DNA of 10,535 nt from Saprospiraceae bacterium (GCA_004297645.1 SCUG01000086.1:1-10535); one strand, 5' to 3'; positions 1 to 7,834 are shown, counted from the stretch's first letter. Made by a program: numbers and translations. The notes: generated by a model from the sequence alone, not told the origin.

Positions 1-101
1 AAAAATACTCCCATTTCCTTTACCCTCAGATCAGTGGCCCTTTCTCTCTCAAAATCTTAATCTCTAGATTCTTTATCTTCCTTACCTCTTTCTTTCCTCG
101 G

Positions 102-112
102 TGTCAATGAAC
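102..112 (-). promoter_or_regulatory. Box A-like motif GTTCATTGACA of the putative rRNA leader
   Basis: The minus strand reads GTTCATTGACA, one base from the GTTCTTTGACA word often found upstream of Bacteroidota 16S and 23S genes, where it is thought to act in antitermination. It lies about 120 bases downstream of the nearest minus-strand -7 box. The downstream rRNA is outside the window. Confidence 0.35.
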
Positions 113-231
113 TTGTTGAGGATTCGCCTTCAGTTAACTTGAAAAGTAAACGTCTGGCGTTCCACTATTCTTTATACACCACAACAGGGTGTTTTAAGCA
201 AATTTAAAAACCGCTTTTTTCAAACGGGGGG

Positions 232-239
232 CAAAGGTA
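232..239 (-). promoter_or_regulatory. Promoter-like -7 box TACCTTTG, leftward
   Basis: The minus strand reads TACCTTTG, a full match to the Bacteroidota -7 consensus TAnnTTTG. The -33 element is poor: only TTCTGG is found at about the right distance, not TTG. It could be the second of two tandem promoters driving the putative rRNA leader. Confidence 0.4.
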
Positions 240-392
240 ACAGCCGAATATCCTCCAGAAAAATAATTAGAAGAAAAAAAATTAAATACTCTCGCCAAAA
301 TTCTACCTGTTCCTTGCCATGGTGCTTTGTCAAACTTAGCTTCTGAATATGCCATCCCGGCTTCCCGGATTACCGTCTTTCAAAAGCGGGCG

Positions 393-425
393 CAAATGTA
401 GGCCCGGCTATCTTGATTAACCAAA
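393..425 (-). promoter_or_regulatory. Promoter TTTG-N21-TACATTTG, leftward
   Basis: On the minus strand TTTG (425-422) is separated by 21 bases from TACATTTG (400-393). Both elements and the spacing match the Bacteroidota sigma factor consensus TTG-N17-23-TAnnTTTG. No leftward coding region follows within the window. It points away from serC and has the same 21-base spacer as the serC promoter, so the intergenic stretch is divergent. Confidence 0.55.
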
Positions 426-508
426 TGTTTTTTTTATAAAAATTCCACACCGGTTGCTTCTCTGCTTTACACCTTTATAGTTAGGGGTAGAAGGGTCAGT
501 TGATTTCC

Positions 509-540
509 TTGTTTCAAAATTCAGTAAAAAGCTATTTTTG
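509..540 (+). promoter_or_regulatory. Promoter TTG-N21-TATTTTTG for serC
   Basis: TTG at 509-511 is followed after 21 bases by TATTTTTG at 533-540, matching the Bacteroidota promoter consensus. It ends 30 bases before the serC start codon, so the transcript leader would be about 20-25 bases. There is no Shine-Dalgarno sequence before the ATG; the leader is A-rich instead, as is usual in this phylum. Confidence 0.6.
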
Positions 541-570
541 CCCTCCTAAATCACGATTAAACAACTCAAC

Positions 571-1656
571 ATGATTGCTACTTCCACAAAAAAACACAAC
601 TTCAGTGCTGGTCCGGCCATATTACCTCAAAGCGTTTTTGAGGAAGCTGCACAGGCTATTCTTGATTTCAATGCCCACGGACTGTCCATTCTCGAAATCT
701 CTCACCGCAGCAAAGACTTCGAAGCCGTCATGGCGGAGACCGAAGCCCTGGTACGGGAAATTGGCAGCATCGGCGAACGTTATGCCGTATTGTTTTTGAC
801 AGGAGGTGCCAGTACACAGTTTTTCATGGCACCCATGAATTTTCTCAAAGAAGGAGAAAAAGCAGCCTATGTTGAAACCGGGACATGGTCGTCAAATGCC
901 ATTAAAGAAGCCCGGCCCTTCGGCGATATCGAGGTAGTAGCCTCCAGCAAAGAGCGCAATTTCACGTTTATCCCAAAAGATTTTGACGTACCAAAAAACG
1001 CCGCCTACCTCCACCTGACGAGCAACAATACCATCTATGGCACGCAGTACCAAAAATACCCGGCATCGGAGATGCCCCTCATCTGCGACATGTCGTCTGA
1101 TATGTTCAGCCGCCCGTTCGACATCGAACGCTTCGCAATGATTTATGCCGGTGCGCAAAAAAACATCGGCCCAGCAGGTGTCACTTTAGTCATCGTCAGA
1201 AAAGATTGGATGGGCAGGTCGGGGCGCGCTATACCCACTATGTTGAATTATAAGACCCACGCCGATAAAGGCTCCATGTACAACACGCCGCCGGTATTCC
1301 CCATTTTCGTAATGATGCTCACCCTGCGCTGGATAAAAGCCACCGGCGGGCTGGCGGCCATCAACCGCCGCAACGTTGAAAAAGCCAAAATTCTCTATGA
1401 TGAAATAGATGCAAACCCATGCTTCAAGGGCACGGTGGAGAAGGAAGACCGTTCGCTGATGAACGTTTGCTTTTTGCCAGCGAAGTCTGAATTCGAAGCG
1501 CCATTCTTAGAAATGAGTGCAGCCGCCGGCATTACCGGTATCAAGGGCCACCGGTCGGCGGGCGGGTTCAGGGCTTCCATTTACAATGCCCTGGGAAAAG
1601 AAAGCGTGCAGGTGTTGGTGGAAGTGATGCGGGCTTTCGCCGTAAAACATGGATGA
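571..1656 (+). CDS. serC: Phosphoserine aminotransferase SerC
   Basis: A cytoplasmic PLP enzyme that moves an amino group from glutamate to 3-phosphohydroxypyruvate, giving phosphoserine for serine synthesis. The family also makes 4-phosphohydroxythreonine for pyridoxal phosphate synthesis. The 361 residues are the usual full length. FSAGPA (11-16) is the family's N-terminal signature, GGAS (78-81) lies in the cofactor site, CDMSSD (172-177) holds the Asp that contacts the pyridine nitrogen, and YAGAQKNIGPAG (192-203) carries the Schiff-base lysine K197. GHRSAGGFRASIYNA (326-340) is the conserved substrate-binding C-terminal block. H44 and R45 in SHRS are also typical. The ATG fits the upstream promoter and leaves the FSAGPA motif at the expected distance. 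serA, a frequent neighbour in the phylum, does not follow; a hairpin terminator does. Identification is secure. Confidence 0.97.
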   Translation: MIATSTKKHNFSAGPAILPQSVFEEAAQAILDFNAHGLSILEISHRSKDFEAVMAETEALVREIGSIGERYAVLFLTGGASTQFFMAPMNFLKEGEKAAYVETGTWSSNAIKEARPFGDIEVVASSKERNFTFIPKDFDVPKNAAYLHLTSNNTIYGTQYQKYPASEMPLICDMSSDMFSRPFDIERFAMIYAGAQKNIGPAGVTLVIVRKDWMGRSGRAIPTMLNYKTHADKGSMYNTPPVFPIFVMMLTLRWIKATGGLAAINRRNVEKAKILYDEIDANPCFKGTVEKEDRSLMNVCFLPAKSEFEAPFLEMSAAAGITGIKGHRSAGGFRASIYNALGKESVQVLVEVMRAFAVKHG

Positions 1657-1693
1657 GGCAGGGGCTGAAGTGCTTTTGGGTTCCGGGTTTCAG

Positions 1694-1740
1694 GGGCGGT
1701 GATTCAAAAGATGAAAGGCGCCGCCCGATTAAACTTTTTT
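1694..1740 (+). terminator. Rho-independent-type terminator after serC
   Basis: GGGCGGTG (1694-1701) pairs with CGCCGCCC (1719-1726), an 8-bp stem with one G-U pair and a 17-base loop. A run of six T follows at 1735-1740, eight bases past the stem. The large loop and the gap before the T run make it less than ideal. Its place 37 bases after the serC stop supports termination there. Confidence 0.5.
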
Positions 1741-1781
1741 AAGAAACGAAGGGAATCCCGAAGTCAGATTGCCACGCCGTA

Positions 1782-1789
1782 TATCTTTG
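1782..1789 (+). promoter_or_regulatory. Promoter-like -7 box TATCTTTG for the nucleotidyltransferase gene
   Basis: TATCTTTG is a full match to TAnnTTTG and ends 26 bases before the ATG at 1815, nearly the same layout as the serC promoter. No good TTG lies 17-23 bases upstream. With the preceding terminator, it suggests the gene is transcribed separately from serC. Confidence 0.45.
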
Positions 1790-1814
1790 AAACCTTACCA
1801 AGTTAAGTTAATTA

Positions 1815-2810
1815 ATGAAAGCCATCATTCCAGTTGCAGGAGCAGGCACCCAGTTGAGGCCGCTAACCTACACACAGCCTAAACCACTCATCCCGGTAGC
1901 TGGAAAGCCCATAATTTCGTTCATCATCGAACGCCTCCAAAGCCTCGGCGTGGAAGAGTTTATCTTCGTCACAGGTTACCTCGGTGAAAAAATAAAGGAC
2001 TATGTCGAGGTGCAGTATCCCGGCCTCAAAAAAGAATTCATCCAGCAGGAAAACCGCTTCGGCACCGGGCATGCGATATGGACGGCGAGAAACCTCATCC
2101 GCGACGCCGGTGAGCTTATCATCTTGCTTGGAGATACCATTGTAGAGATGGATTTTCAAAAACTCATCCACTGCCCCACTTCCTGCCTCGCTGTGAAAAA
2201 GGTGCCCGAACCCCGGGAGTTCGGCATCGTGGAGTTCGACGAAAAAGGGAACGTAAAGCGCGTAGTTGAAAAACCCAAAATCCCGAAATCCAACATGGCG
2301 ATGGCCGGCCTATACATGATCCGAGAGGTGAATGCACTTATAGAATCTCTCGGCTACAATATAAAAAACGACATTCGCACCGATGGCGAATTCCCGCTCA
2401 CCGACGGCCTCATGCGCATGATTGAAAAGGGCATCCCATTTTCGACTGTTACCGTGGACCAGTGGTTCGATTGCGGCAAAAAGGAAACCCTGCTTGAAAC
2501 CAACGCCCTGCTGCTCAACAACGAAGGCTATGCTTCCGGCAATCTCCCCGAATTTGACAACACCATCATCATCCATCCGGTGAGCATCGGCCAGCATTGC
2601 ACAATCAGCAACTCCATCGTCGGGCCACATGCCACCATCGGCGGCCATGTGAAAATCGAATCCTCCATCGTCAAAGATTCGATTATCGGCCAATACGCTT
2701 CTCTCCGCGAGGTGGTTTTAAAACACTCCGTCATCGGCAACGACACCTCCATCACAGGCTTTCGCCAAAGCCTCAACATCGGCGATAATACGGAGATTGA
2801 TTTTTCGTAA
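1815..2810 (+). CDS. Sugar-1-phosphate nucleotidyltransferase with left-handed beta-helix C-terminus
   Basis: A cytoplasmic NTP-transferase that joins a sugar 1-phosphate to a nucleotide, giving an activated sugar (dTDP-, UDP- or GDP-linked) for surface glycans. Residues 1-235 are the Rossmann-like catalytic domain: GAGTQLRPLT with PKP (9-24) is the nucleotide-binding signature, FGTGHAI (82-88) contacts the base or sugar, LLGDT (104-108) holds the metal-binding D107, VEKP (151-154) follows the family pattern, and WFDCG (217-221) supplies the second acidic residue D219. Residues about 248-325 contain hexapeptide repeats (IGQHCT, IGGHVK, IGQYAS, IGNDTS) of a left-handed beta-helix. The layout matches long RmlA-like or GlmU-like enzymes; which sugar is used cannot be read from the sequence. 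The signature Arg of GTRLRP is Gln here (Q13). No sugar-pathway genes are adjacent. The gene converges with the secreted-protein gene downstream, 98 bases away. Confidence 0.88.
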   Translation: MKAIIPVAGAGTQLRPLTYTQPKPLIPVAGKPIISFIIERLQSLGVEEFIFVTGYLGEKIKDYVEVQYPGLKKEFIQQENRFGTGHAIWTARNLIRDAGELIILLGDTIVEMDFQKLIHCPTSCLAVKKVPEPREFGIVEFDEKGNVKRVVEKPKIPKSNMAMAGLYMIREVNALIESLGYNIKNDIRTDGEFPLTDGLMRMIEKGIPFSTVTVDQWFDCGKKETLLETNALLLNNEGYASGNLPEFDNTIIIHPVSIGQHCTISNSIVGPHATIGGHVKIESSIVKDSIIGQYASLREVVLKHSVIGNDTSITGFRQSLNIGDNTEIDFS

Positions 2811-2908
2811 AAGCCCCCGAACAGCCATTGCTTTTGGCTCAACCGGCTTGGAAAAGCCCAAAAAACACAGAGGAAAAGATAGGTGGTTCATAGGGGTGAG
2901 GGGCGCGA

Positions 2909-4426
2909 TCATAACTTTACAATTTTTTCAGCTTGAACTATTTGTCCTTCTATCTCGAAGACTATCGAATAAAGCCCCGGCGGCTGCCCTGAAAAATCCA
3001 CTACTGTCTCCCCGCTGCCGGGCGGCACTTCCACTTCCCGCACCGGCCGCCCCTGCGCATTGAATACCCTGACGGCAGCGTTCTTCGGCGCCTGATTATA
3101 GAATGCCAGCTTCGCCTGCCCGCTCACGGGATTAGGCGACAGCCGGAAGAATACCTGCCGCTCGCTTTTGAAGATGCCGCCGACAGGTTCGACGGCAGCG
3201 GTGAGTATGGAGTCGGTGCAGCCGGGGGTGAAGCAGCCGTCGGCGGCGACTTTGAGGAGCCAGACATCCAGCCCCCAGCCACTGCCATCGGGCAGGGAAT
3301 CCATCATGGTACCAATAGCAGCAATCCCTCCATCCGGTGTTTCCACTAAATCGTTTAATTCTGAAATAATATTGATGGGCACCGATTGGTCAGGGCGATA
3401 GGCCCGCTTCCAGAGCAACTCGCCATCCTGCGTCATGCGGAACAGCCATCCGAATTCACCCCCGTCATCGCCTTCTACGGACTGTATGCCACAACCAATT
3501 ATATCTCCGTTAGAAGCAGTGATGAGTCTTCTCAGGCTGGGAGACCGCTTTGGAAATACGTAATCCCATTCCAGATTGCCAAGGCTGTCAGTGCCGAATA
3601 AATGCAAGAGAATGTCGCCAACATCCCAGTTGGGGTCGCAATATCCTAAGGTGAATCCACCATTGTGAAGAGGAGTCATGTAGGCGTTGCAGTAATCATT
3701 CTCATTGGTTTGGTACGTCTTTGTCCAGAGTACATTGCCGATGGAGTCGGTACGGGTGAGGGCGAGGGTATGATTGAAGTTTTCTAATGGAGAACTTTTG
3801 TATCCAAACACCAAATCTTCATTTTCAAGTAGTGAAAAATCTCCTCCTCTATATTGAGGAGAATTAACATCAATTGCTTTTACCCACTCCTTTTCTCCGC
3901 TGGCGTTAGTTTGCATAACAAAAGCATGCTGATAATTTGTAGCAATACTTCCAGCACCATAAACTAAAATTTTTCCATTGTTCTTTAATTTAAAATCACC
4001 AGCTTTTCTCATCAGTGAATCTTCGTAAAATCGAAGCCAAAGAGAATCTCCATTGTTATCTAATTTCATCAAAAAGGGCCGAAAACCATTAACTGAAAAG
4101 GCCGAACCACATAAAAGGTACCCATTGTCAAAAACAACTTTGATTTTTCTGCCATCGAAACTATATGGAAACGTATGATAAACCTTCTTCCAAATCAAGT
4201 TGCCAAGAGAGTCCACTTTCAACAATCCATCACATCCCAATTCCTGATTGCCAAATTTGCACAAGGTGCCGCCGCCTAAAACAAAGCCCGTTTCATCCAA
4301 AGTCATGTAGTAACCTGAATCAGAAGTGCCGTCCACATCATAATTCTTCTGAAAAGTAACTACCTGCGCCATGAGATAACATGATAATACTTCGAACAAT
4401 ATAATTAAAGCCCCTGCTCGTTTCAT
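2909..4426 (-). CDS. Secreted propeller-like protein with T9SS C-terminal sorting domain
   Basis: Function unknown; exported and probably attached to the cell surface or released through the type IX system. Residues 1-20 are a signal peptide (hydrophobic ALIILFEVLSCYLM) with predicted cleavage in LMA|QV. The body has six similar motifs of the form D-S-x-G-N-x-x-W-x-K-x-Y at about 72-83, 123-134, 174-184, 227-238, 280-291 and 332-343, roughly 50-55 residues apart, suggesting a beta-propeller. A D-G-C-F-x-P-G-C segment (397-403) precedes the tail. Residues about 429-505 are a type A T9SS sorting domain: LSPNPVSGQAKL, then RVFNAQGRPV, then PPGLYSIVFEIEG and a final KIVKL. Base composition is uneven: the N-terminal half is AT-rich and the tail GC-rich. 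A hairpin terminator separates it from the upstream large gene, leaving only 17 bases before the ATG, so its promoter is not evident. No catalytic motif is seen. Confidence 0.85.
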   Translation of the reverse strand: MKRAGALIILFEVLSCYLMAQVVTFQKNYDVDGTSDSGYYMTLDETGFVLGGGTLCKFGNQELGCDGLLKVDSLGNLIWKKVYHTFPYSFDGRKIKVVFDNGYLLCGSAFSVNGFRPFLMKLDNNGDSLWLRFYEDSLMRKAGDFKLKNNGKILVYGAGSIATNYQHAFVMQTNASGEKEWVKAIDVNSPQYRGGDFSLLENEDLVFGYKSSPLENFNHTLALTRTDSIGNVLWTKTYQTNENDYCNAYMTPLHNGGFTLGYCDPNWDVGDILLHLFGTDSLGNLEWDYVFPKRSPSLRRLITASNGDIIGCGIQSVEGDDGGEFGWLFRMTQDGELLWKRAYRPDQSVPINIISELNDLVETPDGGIAAIGTMMDSLPDGSGWGLDVWLLKVAADGCFTPGCTDSILTAAVEPVGGIFKSERQVFFRLSPNPVSGQAKLAFYNQAPKNAAVRVFNAQGRPVREVEVPPGSGETVVDFSGQPPGLYSIVFEIEGQIVQAEKIVKL

Positions 4427-4443
4427 AAGGGTAATTTTTGAAA

Positions 4444-4478
4444 CGAAGCCGCCAGGGATGAGTATCCCGGCGGCTTCG
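4444..4478 (-). terminator. Hairpin terminator between the two T9SS-cargo genes
   Basis: CGAAGCCGCC (4444-4453) pairs perfectly with GGCGGCTTCG (4469-4478). Inside, after one bulged base, GGGAT pairs with ATCCC around a four-base loop, giving 15 base pairs in all. It starts 11 bases past the stop of the upstream large gene. On the minus strand the stem is followed by TTTC only, so the T tract is short. Termination of the large gene is the likely role; attenuation ahead of the next gene is possible. Confidence 0.6.
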
Positions 4479-4489
4479 GCGGTTAAAAA

Positions 4490-7400
4490 TTATCGTTGAA
4501 TAGCTAAACTGGAATGGAAATGCCGCTTCCCGTCAAATACTTCCACTATGTAAATACCAGAAGGCAGCTTACCGGTATTGAACCGGGTTTGATGACCGGT
4601 AAAACGAACTGTTGTCAGAAGCCTTCCGGAGGAAGCATAAATGCGCAGTATAGCACGTTCTGTAGTCTCCGGCAAGATTATAGTTGTTTCCTCCCTGGCA
4701 GGGTTGGGTTGGAGGATAATATTTTTTTCAACAGTGTTCGATGGTGAATGCCATGAAATCTCCTGTCCGCTTCGTTCTTCCACTGGCTCATCCGGTAATT
4801 CTATCGGGAAGATAGTATCCGTCAAGACGGTAAGCATGGTCTTGGCAAGGGCCGCCTGCAAAGTGCTGCCACCTGCGACGAGATAAAGCGAGTCTTCCTG
4901 TCCCTGGCTCAGAGTGAAGGTGCTGTCTGCCAGGCGGTAGAGGTTGATTTGCTGGAGGTAGTGATATTCATAAGCTTCGGCGGTATTGACAGGAAGGCTG
5001 TCGAGCAGGCTCTCCGCGCCTGAAAAATTCCTGTAATGCAGACGCACTCCGAGGAGTTTGCGCTGCGCAAATTCGGAACCGTCATCCTGTAGCATGTCTT
5101 CGAGAGCCATGCTATCGTTTTCCGAAAAGTATTTTATGCCGAATACGTTCAATACCTGGTTTTTAATACGAACCAGTCGTCCGGTCAGGATTTCCAATTG
5201 TTCCCGGTCAGAAATGACAAGCGAATCCCGCAGGTCTTTTAACCCCTGCCAGTCTTGCGAGGAGAACTCCGTCTGTGCTGTGTCCAAAACGGCATTGCTC
5301 AAAGGTGCATTGGCATGTGACACACTCAGTTTTTTGTCTGAAGATGTTTGTGTGTTTTGCAGGTAGGCCAGCAGCACTTCATCCGACAAGTAGGGGCTGG
5401 CATCCAGCAGGGTCTGCATGGTGGCATCGGCATCCGGCGCAGCACTGATGGCCCCGAGCAATTCCCCGGTATCACCGCCATCTACTAATCCGTTCCACTC
5501 ATCTATCTTCGAATAGAGGGTATTCAGGCAGGTGAATGTATCGCAGTTGAGTGCAGAGATAACCGGATCACCGGCCGTAGTACTCATTCCAGGAATTCCG
5601 GGTGTGAGCGGGATACGAAGGCTGTCGCCATCAGGTAAAGTGATAATAACTGTATTATCTTCACCCCCAACTCCTACAAGGTTGAGACAGCCGTCACCAT
5701 TAAAAGTACTACTGGTTTTTTTATTAAGATAATAATTCACCACACTTGTACAGTTATCATCCAAATCGCAAACCGGCAACAAATCGGGATAAGTGCCAGC
5801 TTCGTCTTCCGGGTAGAAGTACCAGAAGAATTCTGTCCATCCCGGGTTGGTGCTGGAAAGGATGTCATTGTCATCCTCGAAGAGGTTAAAGACGGCATCG
5901 CCCTCGGCACCCTGGCCGGGAAAGATACTGCCCATAGCGCCCACCTGGGTGCCATCAAAGAATGGCGACACGTACACGTCATAGTAGGTGCCGGAAGAGA
6001 AAGTTTCCTGGATGAATTCATAGCCTCTGTTATTGCCCCAGGCAGCCATACCGCCAAGGTTTAATTTTCCAAAATAATTGCATTGACTTTTGTTAAAAAG
6101 ATTCCCGCCGGTTTGGTTGAGAATAGCGCCATACAAACCCGTTACATCCGAGTTGAAAGTGTTATCGGTGATTTCATAACCGGAAGCGCCACCCATCAGG
6201 TTAATGCCAATTTGCGTTTCAAAAACATTGTGGGAAATGCGCAGTTTGGAAACGCCCGTAGCGGAAATGCCTGTGGAAAATGTAAAAAATCCGCCGGTGT
6301 TGGTATTGAGGAAGTTGTTACTCATACTTACGCCTCCAATAATAAACTGAAAGGCCTGTGCAAAGCCAGGCGTATGCTGCACCCTCACCGCCACCGGCAT
6401 TTGCCCCTCGAAGGTGCATCGCTGAATAGTAGCCGTATAGTCCGTGCCGGTGATGGCATCGTTGCCCAGCCCGCTGAAAGTGCAGTTGCGAATCAGGATG
6501 GACTCGCTCCCGGTTATCCTTATACCCCGGGCGGTGGCGATGTTGGGCGGGGCGCTGAGGTTGAGGCTGAAGGTACAGTCGGTAAAACGGCTGATGTTTG
6601 GGGCTGCCGCTGAGCCGGTGGGTGTGGCCAAAGCGGGATAAGGCAGAATGTTGCCACTGAGCCGGTTTTCGGTGAAGGTGACCCCGCTGGCGTATATGAT
6701 GCCGCCATTGCCGTAAGAGCTGCCCGCCTGGTTGCCAAGAGCGATTTCAGCATCCCGGATGGTGGTGGGACTTTGCGTGCTGCCATAGGCATAAACTACG
6801 CCGTGCTGGTTGACGGAGGTGGGGTAACTGCCAGGTACGCCGTTGCTGCCGATGGCACCGATGTCGGGATGGAGCACCGAACCTCCAGCACCTTCCACCC
6901 TGACGCCGTTCCAGAGGCCGCCGTCGCACCAGCCTCGCAGGGTGCTGCCTTCCAGCACATTGAGCCGGGCGCCCCGCTGCACGATGATGCCGCAGCCGGT
7001 AGCCACTTTTACCGTACTGGCACCCACGGTGAGCGTGCGGCCGGGGGGAATGACGAGGGTATTGCCGAGATTGATGTTCTGGCTCGTCCAGGTTTCATCG
7101 GCGGTGAGGGTGAGCGTCGTTGTTCCGCATTGGCAGGGGCTGCCGATGGTCTGGCAGGCCCGGGCTTTGCAGCCATCGCCGTCCAGGATGGTCAGACAGA
7201 CGGTGTAAGGGCTGGCACCTGCAAAGGTGTGCTGCGGGTTTTGCAATTCGGAAAAAGTGCCGTCGCCGAAGTCCCAGCACCAGGCGGTCACACTGCCGGG
7301 AGTCTGGTCGTAAAACTGAAAGGTATTGCCCGAAACTATTTCTGCGTTGAACTGTGGGGTCAGGCCTGAAATGCAGGGTGACAACTGAATGTCGTCAATA

Positions 7401-7834
7401 TACCACACCACATCAGGCACACCACCGGGGCCTTTGGGTATCGGGTAAAAAAGCAATTGCTGGGCAGGGGCAGTGGCGGCAAAGGAGAACGGGGAAGAAG
7501 GCTCCACCCACGTGTTGCTGCTGAAATCGGAAATCGAACCGACCAGTATCCAGCAGGGTCGGGTGTTGGGCAAGGCCCAAGGCTGTAGTCTTCGAAATTC
7601 GTGAATCCCGAAACAAGGTAGATGTTCACATCTACGCCGGTGCCTGCCAGCAGTGAAGTCCGGTGGTGAAAGGTCAGGTTGTAATTGTAGCCTGTTACGA
7701 GATTCAGGGTTTGCACAATGCCTTCGGTTGCGCAGTTTGGTTCGTTGGTACCTCCCAAAACCTGCATTTTGGCAAACCATGTACCTGAAAATGCAGTGAC
7801 TGTGGGCAACCCCGTTGGAGTAAAACTTTGGCAA
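4490..7834 (-). CDS. Large secreted PKD / parallel beta-helix protein with T9SS tail, 3' part of a frame-disrupted gene
   Basis: This is the main part of a gene whose 5' part lies in another frame (7360-8034). Only residues from about 97 onward look authentic; the first 96, rich in Arg and Pro, read the wrong frame of the 5' part. From there: end of a jelly-roll-like region (97-155, with the VVWYIDDIQLSPC strand), a PKD domain (about 160-230, WDFGDG at 187-192, then YTVCLTI), a long region of parallel beta-helix-like repeats (about 240-620; TLTVGASTVKV, GIIVQRGARLNVLEGSTL, then repeated N/D-x-x-F steps such as ISHNVFE and ITDNTFN), a Cys- and Asp-containing linker, a largely helical region (about 765-1005), and a type A T9SS sorting domain (about 1038-1114: LQPNPAREETTI, LRIYASSGRLL, LPSGIYIVEVFDGKRHFHSSLAIQR). 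Probably a surface adhesin or glycan-binding protein; no catalytic residues are recognised. Joined across both frame breaks from the ATG at 8128, the protein would be about 1210 residues. Confidence 0.75.
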   Translation of the reverse strand: MPKFYSNGVAHSHCIFRYMVCQNAGFGRYQRTKLRNRRHCANPESRNRLQLQPDLSPPDFTAGRHRRRCEHLPCFGIHEFRRLQPWALPNTRPCWILVGSISDFSSNTWVEPSSPFSFAATAPAQQLLFYPIPKGPGGVPDVVWYIDDIQLSPCISGLTPQFNAEIVSGNTFQFYDQTPGSVTAWCWDFGDGTFSELQNPQHTFAGASPYTVCLTILDGDGCKARACQTIGSPCQCGTTTLTLTADETWTSQNINLGNTLVIPPGRTLTVGASTVKVATGCGIIVQRGARLNVLEGSTLRGWCDGGLWNGVRVEGAGGSVLHPDIGAIGSNGVPGSYPTSVNQHGVVYAYGSTQSPTTIRDAEIALGNQAGSSYGNGGIIYASGVTFTENRLSGNILPYPALATPTGSAAAPNISRFTDCTFSLNLSAPPNIATARGIRITGSESILIRNCTFSGLGNDAITGTDYTATIQRCTFEGQMPVAVRVQHTPGFAQAFQFIIGGVSMSNNFLNTNTGGFFTFSTGISATGVSKLRISHNVFETQIGINLMGGASGYEITDNTFNSDVTGLYGAILNQTGGNLFNKSQCNYFGKLNLGGMAAWGNNRGYEFIQETFSSGTYYDVYVSPFFDGTQVGAMGSIFPGQGAEGDAVFNLFEDDNDILSSTNPGWTEFFWYFYPEDEAGTYPDLLPVCDLDDNCTSVVNYYLNKKTSSTFNGDGCLNLVGVGGEDNTVIITLPDGDSLRIPLTPGIPGMSTTAGDPVISALNCDTFTCLNTLYSKIDEWNGLVDGGDTGELLGAISAAPDADATMQTLLDASPYLSDEVLLAYLQNTQTSSDKKLSVSHANAPLSNAVLDTAQTEFSSQDWQGLKDLRDSLVISDREQLEILTGRLVRIKNQVLNVFGIKYFSENDSMALEDMLQDDGSEFAQRKLLGVRLHYRNFSGAESLLDSLPVNTAEAYEYHYLQQINLYRLADSTFTLSQGQEDSLYLVAGGSTLQAALAKTMLTVLTDTIFPIELPDEPVEERSGQEISWHSPSNTVEKNIILQPNPAREETTIILPETTERAILRIYASSGRLLTTVRFTGHQTRFNTGKLPSGIYIVEVFDGKRHFHSSLAIQR

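Larger units (their letters stand above)
1..425 (-). other. Gene-free region; candidate leader of an rRNA operon reading leftward off the contig
   Basis: No credible coding region is seen on either strand here. Read on the minus strand, two TAnnTTTG promoter-like boxes (393-400 and 232-239) are followed by GTTCATTGACA at 112-102 and then a purine-rich stretch (about 100 to 40) rich in AAGAAAG and AAGATAAAG words. In Bacteroidota, a motif near GTTCTTTGACA and a purine-rich leader commonly precede rRNA genes. Short-read assemblies often break at multi-copy rRNA operons, which fits this being the contig's left edge. The rRNA gene itself is not in the window, so the assignment is inference. An unrelated leftward gene with a long leader is the main alternative. 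Confidence 0.4.

Noticed and set aside
160..200. Inverted repeat ACACC/GGTGT in the left intergenic region, considered as an operator or terminator.
   Set aside because: It is only 5 bp with no flanking T run or clear position relative to a promoter.
2811..2908. Small inverted repeats (AGCCA/TGGCT and GGCTT/AAGCC) between the convergent genes, as possible terminators.
   Set aside because: The stems are 5 bp and neither strand has a T run after them.
6444..7280. Repeated GC-rich words in the beta-helix coding region, considered as a CRISPR or tandem array.
   Set aside because: There is no regular repeat and spacer pattern; the similarity reflects the Gly- and Thr-rich protein.
6083..7369. 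Open frames of 176 and 198 codons on the plus strand inside the large secreted gene.
   Set aside because: They are antisense to well-supported beta-helix and PKD coding sequence, and their translations are low-complexity Gly/Ala/Arg-rich with no recognisable domain.
7413..7616. 67-codon minus-strand frame starting MFRDSRIS, considered as part of the disrupted gene.
   Set aside because: It is the third frame across the break; the other two frames account for the protein on either side.
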